DNA of 14,719 nt, taken from Bacillota bacterium (GTDB lineage Bacteria > Bacillota_B > Desulfitobacteriia > Desulfitobacteriales > Desulfitobacteriaceae). Every line of letters begins with the position of its first letter. Position 1 is the first letter of the stretch. The notes below the pieces were generated by a model. That model ran no database searches, was not told the origin of the DNA, and worked only from the letters and a program-made list of their open reading frames with translations. The stretch is from contig JAJYAS010000016.1 of NCBI GenBank assembly GCA_021779415.1, positions 1-14,719 on the forward strand. The letters run 5' to 3'. Below are positions 7,524 to 14,543 of the stretch, piece after piece. Made by a program: the position numbers and the translations under genes.

Positions 7524-7661
7524 CGGAAATGGGAAAATTTCTGATTTTTTCAAATACTTAATGGTAATCTTTAATGAGTTTTCATAAATGCAACCATTTT
7601 ACTGCATTTTAGCTACATTTATTCGTTATGCAACCTACACTACTTATTTCCTCTTTCATTT

Positions 7662-9101
7662 TCATCTATGATTTCTCTTCCGATACAGCATGCTGCTATG
7701 GATTCCTAAGCGCATGGCTGCTTCGCTTACCCTACCGCCACATTCAGCCAGCACCTGATTAATATACTTCTCTTCCACTGCTTTTTTAACACTCTTTAAA
7801 GTCCTTTGAAAAGGTCTTTTTACTTCCGGCGAACATTCTTCCAACTCTAAACGTACTTTGCTCTTTACTAGGGTATCATTCTCAAAATTTATAACGTCAC
7901 TGGTGGACGTTATAACCAATCTCTCGATAACATTACGCAATTCCCGAACATTCCCTGGCCAACTATAGTTTAAAAAGGCCTGAGTCGCTTGCGTAGAAAA
8001 TGTCTTCTTAAGACCGTATTTTCTATTCAATTCCTCTAAAAATTTATAAGCAAAGGCAATAATATCTTCATGCCGATCTTTTAGAGATGGTAAATTAATA
8101 GGTATTACATTAAGACGATAGTATAAATCGCTTCTAAACAATTTTTGATCAACCATTGCTTTTAAGTCTCTGTTTGTAGCAGCAATAAATCGAACATTTG
8201 CATGGTAACTGTTCGTATCACCCAACCTTTTTACTTCATTGGATTCTAAAACTCTTAGCAACTTAGACTGCATCGCTAAAGGCAATTCAGTAATTTCGTC
8301 CAAAAACAACGTTCCTTTATCGGCAATTTCAAACAACCCCGGTTTTCCCTGCGGATTTGCTCCTGAGAAGGCTCCTCGTACATAGCCAAAGAATTCCGAC
8401 TCCAGTAAATCATGGGGAATCGCTGCACAATTCACCGGGATAAAAGTCTCTTTGAACCGATGACTAGTTCGATGTATATGCCTTGCCATTACTTCTTTAC
8501 CAGTGCCCGTCTCTCCGATCAACATGACAGTACTATCGGTTTTTGCTATGACATTACTTACTTTAATAATATTACGCATTTGTTGACTCTCAGCCACTGG
8601 TTCTTTATTCTCTATCACTTCACTTAAATATTCAACCGCACTTTTATATCGTCTAACTGTCTTTCTTTCTTCTTCTAAGGCCGCCATATAATTATCATCC
8701 AAATCTTCATTGCGTCCATTGGTAATAATCATAATAATGTCGCCCTTTTCATCCATCAGCGGCTTACTGGTAACCAGATGTTGAATTCCATGAGCGTTTC
8801 TTAGAATACCTGATACAACAGCACGTGTTTTTATCGCCTTCAAAGTTGGAGACCAATCATATATACCTTTTTTTACAAGATCTCTAACATTTTTCCCTAT
8901 CAATTCTTCAGTCCTGTATTCCATAAATATCCCTGTCCCTGCATTAGCTAGAAGTACGTTGCCAAATTTATCTGTTACAAATATTGAATCATAGGAATTA
9001 TCAATAATCTGTTGTAACAACTGCTGTCCGTAGGTTTTTCTTAATTTATTCGTAGAAGAGACTTGTTGCCTAAGATTTGTCCTTCCTTCTTCAGAAGCCA
9101 C
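7662..9101 (-). CDS. Sigma-54-dependent transcriptional activator (PAS, AAA+, Fis-type HTH)
   Basis: This 479-residue enhancer-binding protein uses ATP to open sigma-54 RNA polymerase complexes. Domains in order: a short N-terminal helix; a PAS sensor (about 30-130); a likely coiled-coil linker (135-165); an AAA+ domain with Walker A GETGTGKE (196-203), the sigma-54 contact loop GAFSGA (243-248), Walker B GTLFLDE (263-269), sensor I ATNRDL (308-313) and arginine fingers around FRSDLYYRL (322-330); and a Fis-type helix-turn-helix (about 455-478). The loop is the T-to-S variant of the usual GAFTGA. There is no receiver domain, so it probably senses a ligand or redox signal through PAS rather than a kinase. 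The GTG start at 9101 has AAGGTG 5 bases upstream. It is a single-gene unit between catabolic operons with sigma-54 promoters and is the natural candidate for their regulator. No clear promoter of its own was found. Confidence 0.95.
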   Translation of the reverse strand: MASEEGRTNLRQQVSSTNKLRKTYGQQLLQQIIDNSYDSIFVTDKFGNVLLANAGTGIFMEYRTEELIGKNVRDLVKKGIYDWSPTLKAIKTRAVVSGILRNAHGIQHLVTSKPLMDEKGDIIMIITNGRNEDLDDNYMAALEEERKTVRRYKSAVEYLSEVIENKEPVAESQQMRNIIKVSNVIAKTDSTVMLIGETGTGKEVMARHIHRTSHRFKETFIPVNCAAIPHDLLESEFFGYVRGAFSGANPQGKPGLFEIADKGTLFLDEITELPLAMQSKLLRVLESNEVKRLGDTNSYHANVRFIAATNRDLKAMVDQKLFRSDLYYRLNVIPINLPSLKDRHEDIIAFAYKFLEELNRKYGLKKTFSTQATQAFLNYSWPGNVRELRNVIERLVITSTSDVINFENDTLVKSKVRLELEECSPEVKRPFQRTLKSVKKAVEEKYINQVLAECGGRVSEAAMRLGIHSSMLYRKRNHR

Positions 9102-9160
9102 ATTATCACCTTCCCTAAGGGTCTTGCATGAATGGAGAATAGCACGACCAATTAAATATA

Positions 9161-9202
9161 GCCTTCAGGGGGTGAATACTTTTCTACTACACCCCTGAAG
9201 GC
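9161..9202 (-). terminator. Terminator after the CaiB-MFS-acyl-CoA dehydrogenase operon
   Basis: The arms GCCTTCAGGGG and CCCCTGAAGGC pair around an 18-20 base loop, with the stem extendable by GTG/CAC if one G is bulged. On the minus strand a short AT-rich tail TATATTTAATT follows. It lies about 46 bases after the dehydrogenase stop and before the regulator start. The T-run is weak, so termination may be partial and allow read-through into the activator gene. Confidence 0.65.
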
Positions 9203-9248
9203 TCCTATTTCAAACATGGTATACCCTAGCACCCAAAGCCTACTCTAG

Positions 9249-11003
9249 CTACACCAAATACTTACCGTTTTCTGAAATAGCTGCTGCGATCTCCTGTCTC
9301 AACGCCACAGTGTTCCTGGTAGTATACTTGGTCAGCCTCTGAAGATTGTCCAGCAGGTGTGTCAATTCCTCGCCCTCAGCAAGGGCCGTCAAAGTTTCTT
9401 TGGCCGTATATTCCAGAAGTCCGACAGTTGAATTAATGTAGGCCATAGCCATACTAAGCTTTAGTTTTGCCTTGGTCTCACCCTCATTCGCCACGGCCTT
9501 TTGGGCCCTAAGCCAAGCGCTCTCGATTGCAAAAGCCTGAATAGCTAAATCCGCTAACCTTCCAATAATTTCTTGTTGTTTTGGTAAATCCTTCCCATAC
9601 TTCTGAATTCCTGCGCCCATCGTCAGCAGGAAGATATCCTTTCCTGCCTGTACTAGCCCTGCTTCCCCTTCTCTGACCAAATTTCCAGCTGCGATTTCTT
9701 CCTTAAGTTTTTCGACGGATTCTTGAAGAGGCAAATCCCCTTTTGCTGCACGGCGCATCAAGGTAACGGGGATTATTGTACGGTTAATTTCATTCGTCCC
9801 TTCAAAAATACGATAAATTCTAGCATCCCGATAAAGCCTCTCAATGGTGTATTCTGCACTAAACCCATACCCACCATGGATTTGCACCCCTTCGTCTACA
9901 GCATAGGCTAGAGCTTCTGTGGCAAAAATTTTGTTCATTGAGCACTCTAGAGCGTATTCTTCAATACCCTTGGCAGCTACTTGCCCCCCGTCATCACCTG
10001 AAGTATCCAGACTGTCCATCATGTTTTCTAACAGACCACCAGTGCGGTAAACCATGCTCTCTGTCACATAGATTTTAATAGCCATCTCGGCCAGTTTCTC
10101 CTTAATCAGACCGAAATTCGCAATGGGGGTGCCGAACTGCTTGCGCTCATTGGCATAGGTGGCAGCCAGTTCTAGGGCAAACTTGGCATTACCCACAGAA
10201 TTTGCAGATAGTTTATAACGACCCAAGTTCAGGATATTAAAAGCCACTACATGGCCCCTGCCGATTTCAAATAACAGATTTTCTACTGGCACTTTGACAT
10301 CTTCGAAGATTACAGACCGAGTGGAAGACCCTTTAATCCCCATTTTCTTTTCTTCTGCGCCAGTTGAAAGTCCCCCAGAATCTCCATCGACGATAAAAGC
10401 AGTGAACTTATCCCCATCTATTTTGGCGTAAACTATAAATATATCTGCCATTGCAGAATTAGTAATAAACTGCTTTGTTCCGTTTAGAATGTAATATTTA
10501 CCATCGGGACTTAATTCTGCCCTAGTCTTAGCAGACAAAGCATCTGACCCCGCTCCCGGTTCAGTCAAAGCATAGGCCCCGACTTTTTCGCCAGTGGCTA
10601 TTCCCGGCAGATACTTTTTCTTTTGTTCATGGGTACCGAACATAACAATGGGCATACTGCCGATACCGGTCTGACCGCCCTGGGTCATGGCAAAAGAACC
10701 GGACCGCCCCATACACTCGGCAATGATCGTGGTACTGATTTTATCCATCTCCATGCCGCCATAGTCTTCCGAAATATCGGCGCCGTTAAGACCCAACTCT
10801 CCGGCTGCCTCCAGAAGCTCTCTGATCAGGCCTTCTTTTTTGGCTTCCAGTTCATCCATTCTGGTTAGAACACTATCCGTAACAAAACCTGCAGCAGTTC
10901 GATATATCATTTTATGCTCAAGAGTGAAATCCTCAGGGGTGAAAATATCTTGTGGGTTAGTTTGACCAAAGAGGAAGCTTCCTCCTTTTGGCAAGTTACT
11001 CAT
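9249..11003 (-). CDS. Acyl-CoA dehydrogenase, VLCAD/FadE-like with C-terminal extension
   Basis: This 584-residue flavoprotein oxidises acyl-CoA to enoyl-CoA, with ETF as likely electron acceptor. The core carries YALTEPGAGSDA (144-155), FITNSAMADIF (179-189), RKQFGTPIANF (287-297) and IHGGYGFSAEYTIERLYRDARI (375-396). The catalytic base is probably Glu401 in RIFEGTNEI, the position used by VLCAD and bacterial FadE enzymes. After about residue 430 there is an extra helical domain similar to VLCAD/ACAD9-like proteins. It differs markedly from the other dehydrogenase in the window (WEGTN, different N-terminal extension), so the two probably act on different acyl-CoAs or at different steps. The start ATG 11003 has only a weak ribosome binding site (AGTGAG about 10 bases upstream), with a stronger AAGGAG further away. 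It is the third gene of the CaiB-like operon, 90 bases after the transporter, and is followed by a terminator. Confidence 0.93.
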   Translation of the reverse strand: MSNLPKGGSFLFGQTNPQDIFTPEDFTLEHKMIYRTAAGFVTDSVLTRMDELEAKKEGLIRELLEAAGELGLNGADISEDYGGMEMDKISTTIIAECMGRSGSFAMTQGGQTGIGSMPIVMFGTHEQKKKYLPGIATGEKVGAYALTEPGAGSDALSAKTRAELSPDGKYYILNGTKQFITNSAMADIFIVYAKIDGDKFTAFIVDGDSGGLSTGAEEKKMGIKGSSTRSVIFEDVKVPVENLLFEIGRGHVVAFNILNLGRYKLSANSVGNAKFALELAATYANERKQFGTPIANFGLIKEKLAEMAIKIYVTESMVYRTGGLLENMMDSLDTSGDDGGQVAAKGIEEYALECSMNKIFATEALAYAVDEGVQIHGGYGFSAEYTIERLYRDARIYRIFEGTNEINRTIIPVTLMRRAAKGDLPLQESVEKLKEEIAAGNLVREGEAGLVQAGKDIFLLTMGAGIQKYGKDLPKQQEIIGRLADLAIQAFAIESAWLRAQKAVANEGETKAKLKLSMAMAYINSTVGLLEYTAKETLTALAEGEELTHLLDNLQRLTKYTTRNTVALRQEIAAAISENGKYLV

Positions 11004-11093
11004 TTATTTCACGCTCACTTCCATAGAATTATTTTAAGGATCTCCTTATCTGTGAAGTTAGAATTCCTTTTTCCATAAATACCGCAATACTTC

Positions 11094-12437
11094 CTAAGCA
11101 TTTATTCGGCCAATGCTTTCGATACTTCTTCCTTTCGTTTCAACAATAAAGAGAAAGGCTACAATAGAAGCTATTACGGCTGGAATAGCGAAGAATACGA
11201 ACGTACCAGTAAAACCAACACCCATCTGTTGTATATATCCTCCGGCGATGGGGCCGAGAAATCCTCCAACGCGTCCAAATGCCTGAGCCGAGGAAACTCC
11301 AGTATTTCTAAATTCGGTTGGGTACCCTTCAGCAAGGAGCGGCTGTGTTCCACTTAGCCCCCAATTCATTGCCAAACCTACTAACATTCCACAAATAACC
11401 ACTTGCCATTGGTTTGTAGCAACTCCTAGTAGGAGAATGGCCAGAGCTGTAAAGATCCAACCGAAAATTACATTGGTTCTGCGTCCAATGATATCTGCTA
11501 CATAACCAGTGCCCATGCCACCAACTGCTCCTAAGACATTTTGTAAAACGGCGAAAGAATAACCCTTCACTAAACCATACCCTTTTCCAACGAGAAGGGT
11601 TGGCAACCAGCCATTAATTGCATATATTACCACTGAGCCCATGAAGTATATGACCCAAAGAGCCATCGTTGCCTGGCGATATTCTGGAGAAAACAGAGCG
11701 CTTACCCCGATTTTTTTGGGAGGAGGTGGTGCAACTAAACTACCAGGAGCCCATTCACCCGCTACACCATTTGAAGCAATTTCCATGTGTTTAATTAACT
11801 CTATTGCTTCTTTTTCTCGTCCTTTACCTAAAAGCCAATGAGACGATTCAGGAAGTACAGCCACCAAAACAAACGCGTACAAAGCAGGTATCCCTCCTAC
11901 AAGATAGCAAACTCTCCATCCATATACGGGAACCACATACATGGCCACTATACCCGCCAGCACCCAGCCTAACACATAAAAAGACATAATTGATGAGGTA
12001 AAAAAACCCCTGTTTTTGGTTGGCGAACTCTCAGACATCATAGTTACGGCAATTGGTATACATGCACCAAACCCGATACCACCTAAGATCCTTAGAAGAG
12101 CAAATCCCTGGAAACTTTGCACAAAATAAACAGGAAATGTTAGCAGGGAAAAGACGACAACAAAGATAGCAAGAGTATTTTTTCTCCCGATGCGATCAGA
12201 AATAACTCCTGCACCCAGTCCCCCAATTAATAAACCAATAATGCTCCACGAAGAAAGACTTCCCATTTGAACCTTCGTCAGAGTCCATTCCTTAGCCATC
12301 TGTGGCATTGTATATGAAACAATCATATAATTATAACCAGCAAAAATAAGGGCAAGCCCAATTAAAAAGTAAATTCTAAAGGTGTATTTTGAGACCCCTA
12401 ATCTATCAACAATCTCAGAAATTGAAGTCTTCTCCAT
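11094..12437 (-). CDS. MFS transporter, aromatic/organic acid:H+ symporter-like
   Basis: This 447-residue integral membrane protein has about 12 predicted helices and a central loop (about 205-255) rich in charged residues and prolines (APPPPKK). Major facilitator hallmarks are motif A GVISDRIGRKN (77-87) between helices 2 and 3 and its repeat GYVADIIGRRT (311-321) in the second half, plus PESSHWLLGKGR (196-207) after helix 6, typical of the AAHS and sugar porter groups. A role in importing the acid handled by this locus is inferred from its position between a CoA-transferase and an acyl-CoA dehydrogenase. The helix-1 motif that in AAHS porters usually has two aspartates reads AGYNYMIVSYTMP (33-45), with Ala and Asn in their places, so the coupling or substrate may differ. 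ATG 12437 is preceded by GGGAGG 10 bases upstream. Export instead of import cannot be excluded. Confidence 0.88.
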   Translation of the reverse strand: MEKTSISEIVDRLGVSKYTFRIYFLIGLALIFAGYNYMIVSYTMPQMAKEWTLTKVQMGSLSSWSIIGLLIGGLGAGVISDRIGRKNTLAIFVVVFSLLTFPVYFVQSFQGFALLRILGGIGFGACIPIAVTMMSESSPTKNRGFFTSSIMSFYVLGWVLAGIVAMYVVPVYGWRVCYLVGGIPALYAFVLVAVLPESSHWLLGKGREKEAIELIKHMEIASNGVAGEWAPGSLVAPPPPKKIGVSALFSPEYRQATMALWVIYFMGSVVIYAINGWLPTLLVGKGYGLVKGYSFAVLQNVLGAVGGMGTGYVADIIGRRTNVIFGWIFTALAILLLGVATNQWQVVICGMLVGLAMNWGLSGTQPLLAEGYPTEFRNTGVSSAQAFGRVGGFLGPIAGGYIQQMGVGFTGTFVFFAIPAVIASIVAFLFIVETKGRSIESIGRINA

Positions 12438-12539
12438 TTCTTTGTTGCCTCCCTTATTTTTCCAATCTGATCCGTTCAGGCTAGCAATCCGTTCCTTAAT
12501 CTATGGTCTTTTTCCGCATCATTGTTGAAGCACGGACCC

Positions 12540-13823
12540 CTAGATAATGCCTTTGTCCCTAAAAGCAGCAATTTCACTATCACTATAACCGAGGAGTGTA
12601 TTGAGAATAACTTCGGTATCCTGCCCAAGGTTCGGCGCTCCTCGCCATACTTGTGCCGGTGTCTCACTCATCTTCGGGCAGAACCCAAAGGCTTTCACTG
12701 TCTCCCCCATGGTCTCATCTTTATACTCAATGAAATTTCCGCGCTTCTGGTAATGCTCATTGGCCGCCAAATCAGCGGAGGTCCTCACGATCCCGCAGGG
12801 AACCTTCAAGCTCAGCAAGTACTGCTTTCCTTCCTCCGCTTCGTGCGCCGCTACCCATTCAGTAGCAATACGATTAAGCTCAAGGCCCATTTCAGAGTTT
12901 ATCGCTTCCACTGAACCACCGGCCGCTTCGTGTGTGTACTTGTTCAGGTCGAGGCCAAGCGCTTTAACAAATCGCCCATAAACTGCAGGACCATAGGCGC
13001 CAATGTATAAGTATTTGCCATCCTTTGTTTTGAACAGGTTACCAGGTTGGAAGATTGCTACCTTATTGCCTTTTCTTTCCCGAATTTTGTCTAGCAAGAA
13101 ATACTGTACGAAGGTGTCATTAAGGCACTTACTCATGGCTTCGATCTGAGCAATGTCAATAGCCTGACCCTGGCCTGTCTTTTGAGCGTGGATGTAGGCC
13201 ATCAGAACTCCGTTGACTGCGAACATGGCAGTCAAGTAATCGTTGATAAATGTGGCGGCGTGAGATGGAGGAGATGGCTCGGGGAAACCATTTATATGCA
13301 TATAGCCGCCCTCGGCTTGACCAATGGGATCGTACGAAGGCCTGTCGCACTCAGAGGGAACACCGCCAAACTGTGGCCTCCCAAAGCCACTGATATGAGC
13401 AATGACCAACTTAGGATTTACTTCTAACAACAGCTCTTCGGTTATTCCCAACTTCTCAGTCCAAACCATATTCTCCACCCAAACATCACAATTCTTGATC
13501 AGAGATAGAAAGATCTCTTTAGATTCTGGGATTTTGAGATTTATTTCAAGGGTTAAACTAAGCTTATTCCTTGCTTCTTGAATCCAACCGGCACTGACTT
13601 GCCTGTCACCACGCTTAATCACAGGAGCCTGTTCGCGGTAAGGATCCCCAACGTTTGGACGTTCAACATGAATCACCTCAGCCCCATATTCTGCTAGCAT
13701 AGATGCTGCAAATGGAGCAGCAACAATACTACCCGTCATCAACACTCTCATGCCCGTGAGTGGCCCATACGTTGGCATTAAAGCGGGCGCGGGAATGCGC
13801 CCAATTTCCTTCCATCTTTCCAT
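12540..13823 (-). CDS. CaiB/BaiF (class III) CoA-transferase
   Basis: Class III CoA-transferases move CoA directly between an acyl-CoA and a carboxylic acid through an aspartyl thioester. Starting at ATG 13823 (427 residues), which has AAAGGGGAG 9 bases upstream, the protein opens MERWKEIGRIPAP; the in-frame ATGs at 13859 and 13856 have poorer ribosome binding sites. Family signatures are YGPLTGMRVL followed by AAPFAASMLAEYGAEVIHVERP, then NPKLVIAHISGFG, and the catalytic Asp195 in AATFINDYLTAMF, which matches Asp169 of E. coli CaiB. The end QVWRGAPNLGQDTEVILNTLLGYSDSEI closely resembles the CaiB tail, so L-carnitine/gamma-butyrobetaine CoA-transferase is the nearest relative I recognise. No betaine transporter or CaiA/CaiD-type gene accompanies it, so the substrate is left open. 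It is the first gene of its operon, with a sigma-54 promoter and enhancer repeat upstream, and probably carries out substrate activation. Confidence 0.93.
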   Translation of the reverse strand: MERWKEIGRIPAPALMPTYGPLTGMRVLMTGSIVAAPFAASMLAEYGAEVIHVERPNVGDPYREQAPVIKRGDRQVSAGWIQEARNKLSLTLEINLKIPESKEIFLSLIKNCDVWVENMVWTEKLGITEELLLEVNPKLVIAHISGFGRPQFGGVPSECDRPSYDPIGQAEGGYMHINGFPEPSPPSHAATFINDYLTAMFAVNGVLMAYIHAQKTGQGQAIDIAQIEAMSKCLNDTFVQYFLLDKIRERKGNKVAIFQPGNLFKTKDGKYLYIGAYGPAVYGRFVKALGLDLNKYTHEAAGGSVEAINSEMGLELNRIATEWVAAHEAEEGKQYLLSLKVPCGIVRTSADLAANEHYQKRGNFIEYKDETMGETVKAFGFCPKMSETPAQVWRGAPNLGQDTEVILNTLLGYSDSEIAAFRDKGII

Positions 13824-13969
13824 ATTCTTTGTCTCCCCTTTCGTAACTTTGATCATCAAACTACTTCCGTGCTGTCAGCCCAACTAAGAACGCCTACCTT
13901 CTTAAACTTCAGTAAATACTCCCTCCTTTGTTTATAACTTTTTAACTATTCAGTATATTTTTAATATAA

Positions 13970-13985
13970 TGCAATCTACATGCCA
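13970..13985 (-). promoter_or_regulatory. Sigma-54 promoter of the CaiB-MFS-acyl-CoA dehydrogenase operon
   Basis: The minus strand reads TGGCATGTAGATTGCA, matching the consensus except for T at the sixth position, with GG (13984/13983) and GC (13972/13971) at exact spacing. The predicted start is about 13959, some 136 bases before the first gene. It sits about 95 bases downstream of the perfect inverted repeat at 14061-14094. Confidence 0.87.
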
Positions 13986-14060
13986 AGAAACTTACACGTG
14001 TCAACACCGCTAACTGCAACGAAATATTAAGACTAGGGGTGCAAAATTATATATCAACTG

Positions 14061-14094
14061 GAAAAATTCTTTCCTCTCTTGTAAAGAATTTTTC
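14061..14094. promoter_or_regulatory. Candidate enhancer (UAS): perfect 12-base inverted repeat
   Basis: GAAAAATTCTTT and AAAGAATTTTTC are exact reverse complements separated by the 10 bases CCTCTCTTGT. The whole element, spacer included, resembles that at 3226-3260, and both lie about 120 bases upstream of a sigma-54 start. Two dimer half-sites at this distance are expected of a Fis-type enhancer-binding protein. It has no T-run suited to termination and lies outside any gene. Confidence 0.68.
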
Positions 14095-14135
14095 CCCACA
14101 CTGTAATCGACGCCTATGCCTAGCACATAAAGAAA

Positions 14136-14168
14136 GCCTTAGCATCAAATGAAAAATGATGCCAAGGC
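14136..14168 (-). terminator. Terminator after the small 58-residue gene
   Basis: GCCTTAGCATCA pairs with TGATGCCAAGGC (11 of 12 pairs) around a 9-base A-rich loop. On the minus strand TTTCTTTATG follows. It lies about 57 bases after the small gene's stop and isolates it from the CaiB operon. Confidence 0.75.
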
Positions 14169-14199
14169 AGGATCCGTTTTAAGAAAGTCGATACTCTCG

Positions 14200-14220
14200 G
14201 GGGTATCTTTCGCTCTGATG
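14200..14220 (-). other. Micro-remnant of an hbd-type gene
   Basis: This 21-base stretch matches 1560-1580 inside the first 3-hydroxyacyl-CoA dehydrogenase at 20 of 21 positions. On the minus strand it would encode IRAKDTP, the segment just before the substrate/NAD-domain boundary. The single mismatch is synonymous (AGA versus AGG). It lies in non-coding DNA between the small gene's stop and its terminator. It is probably a leftover of a deleted paralogue, although chance similarity is not fully excluded. Confidence 0.4.
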
Positions 14221-14224
14221 ACAA

Positions 14225-14401
14225 TTAGCTCCACTTAATTTCGGTTTGATCAATTAGCTTTGTGCTCATTATTTCGAGTTCTTCCATTTCATCGTCAATG
14301 TCCATCAGTACAGTTAGCCATTTCGCCCGATTTTCATGATTTTCTGCTAAGTTAATTAAAACCTTTTCACGTTGTACTCGTAAGACTTCAGTTCGGTTCA
14401 T
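14225..14401 (-). CDS. Small hypothetical protein (58 residues), sigma-54 driven
   Basis: I do not recognise this protein. From ATG 14401 it reads MNRTEVLRVQREKVLINLAE at the N-terminus and ends DQTEIKWS. It is highly charged, with no signal peptide or membrane segment, and has a heptad-like, acidic helical stretch (DIDDEMEELEIMSTKLI) that suggests a small alpha-helical or coiled-coil protein. Support for it being a gene is its position: a near-consensus sigma-54 promoter about 58 bases upstream and a terminator 57 bases downstream, so it appears to be a one-gene transcription unit. The start is uncertain. GAGGAG lies 13 bases before ATG 14401 but only 1 base before an in-frame TTG 14413 (62 residues). 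An out-of-frame ATG at 14408, 6 bases after GGAG, opens a 6-codon frame (MRYEPN) that overlaps the start of this gene. Confidence 0.6.
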   Translation of the reverse strand: MNRTEVLRVQREKVLINLAENHENRAKWLTVLMDIDDEMEELEIMSTKLIDQTEIKWS

Positions 14402-14469
14402 AACGCATATCAAGCTCCTCTCATATTAAAATTACAAGGACATACTTTTCTAATTATTCAGTTAATGTA

Positions 14470-14485
14470 TGCAATTTCCGTGCCG
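14470..14485 (-). promoter_or_regulatory. Sigma-54 promoter of the small-protein gene
   Basis: The minus strand reads CGGCACGGAAATTGCA, a full match to GGCACG-N4-TTGCA with C in place of the first T. GG (14484/14483) and GC (14472/14471) are correctly spaced. The predicted start is about 14459. No copy of the 14061-type inverted repeat is visible between it and the upstream regulator gene. Confidence 0.8.
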
Positions 14486-14496
14486 AAAAATATTAT

Positions 14497-14520
14497 AAGG
14501 CTGCAAACATTTGCAGCCTT
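14497..14520 (-). terminator. Terminator after the partial HTH regulator
   Basis: This is a perfect 10-base-pair stem AAGGCTGCAA/TTGCAGCCTT with a 4-base loop, followed on the minus strand by ATAATATTTTT. It lies 23 bases after the regulator stop and directly upstream of the next sigma-54 promoter. Confidence 0.85.
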
Positions 14521-14543
14521 ATGCTCTTTTATAAATACTAATT

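Noticed and set aside
7540..7575. GAAAATTTCTGATTTTTTC as a third enhancer copy
   Set aside because: It resembles the repeat only in A/T runs; the half-site order and spacing do not match the two good copies.
12476..12914. Frames on both strands around the CaiB-like gene's 3' end
   Set aside because: They are out-of-frame readings of the CoA-transferase tail, rich in Arg/His or Ser/Pro, and lack ribosome binding sites.
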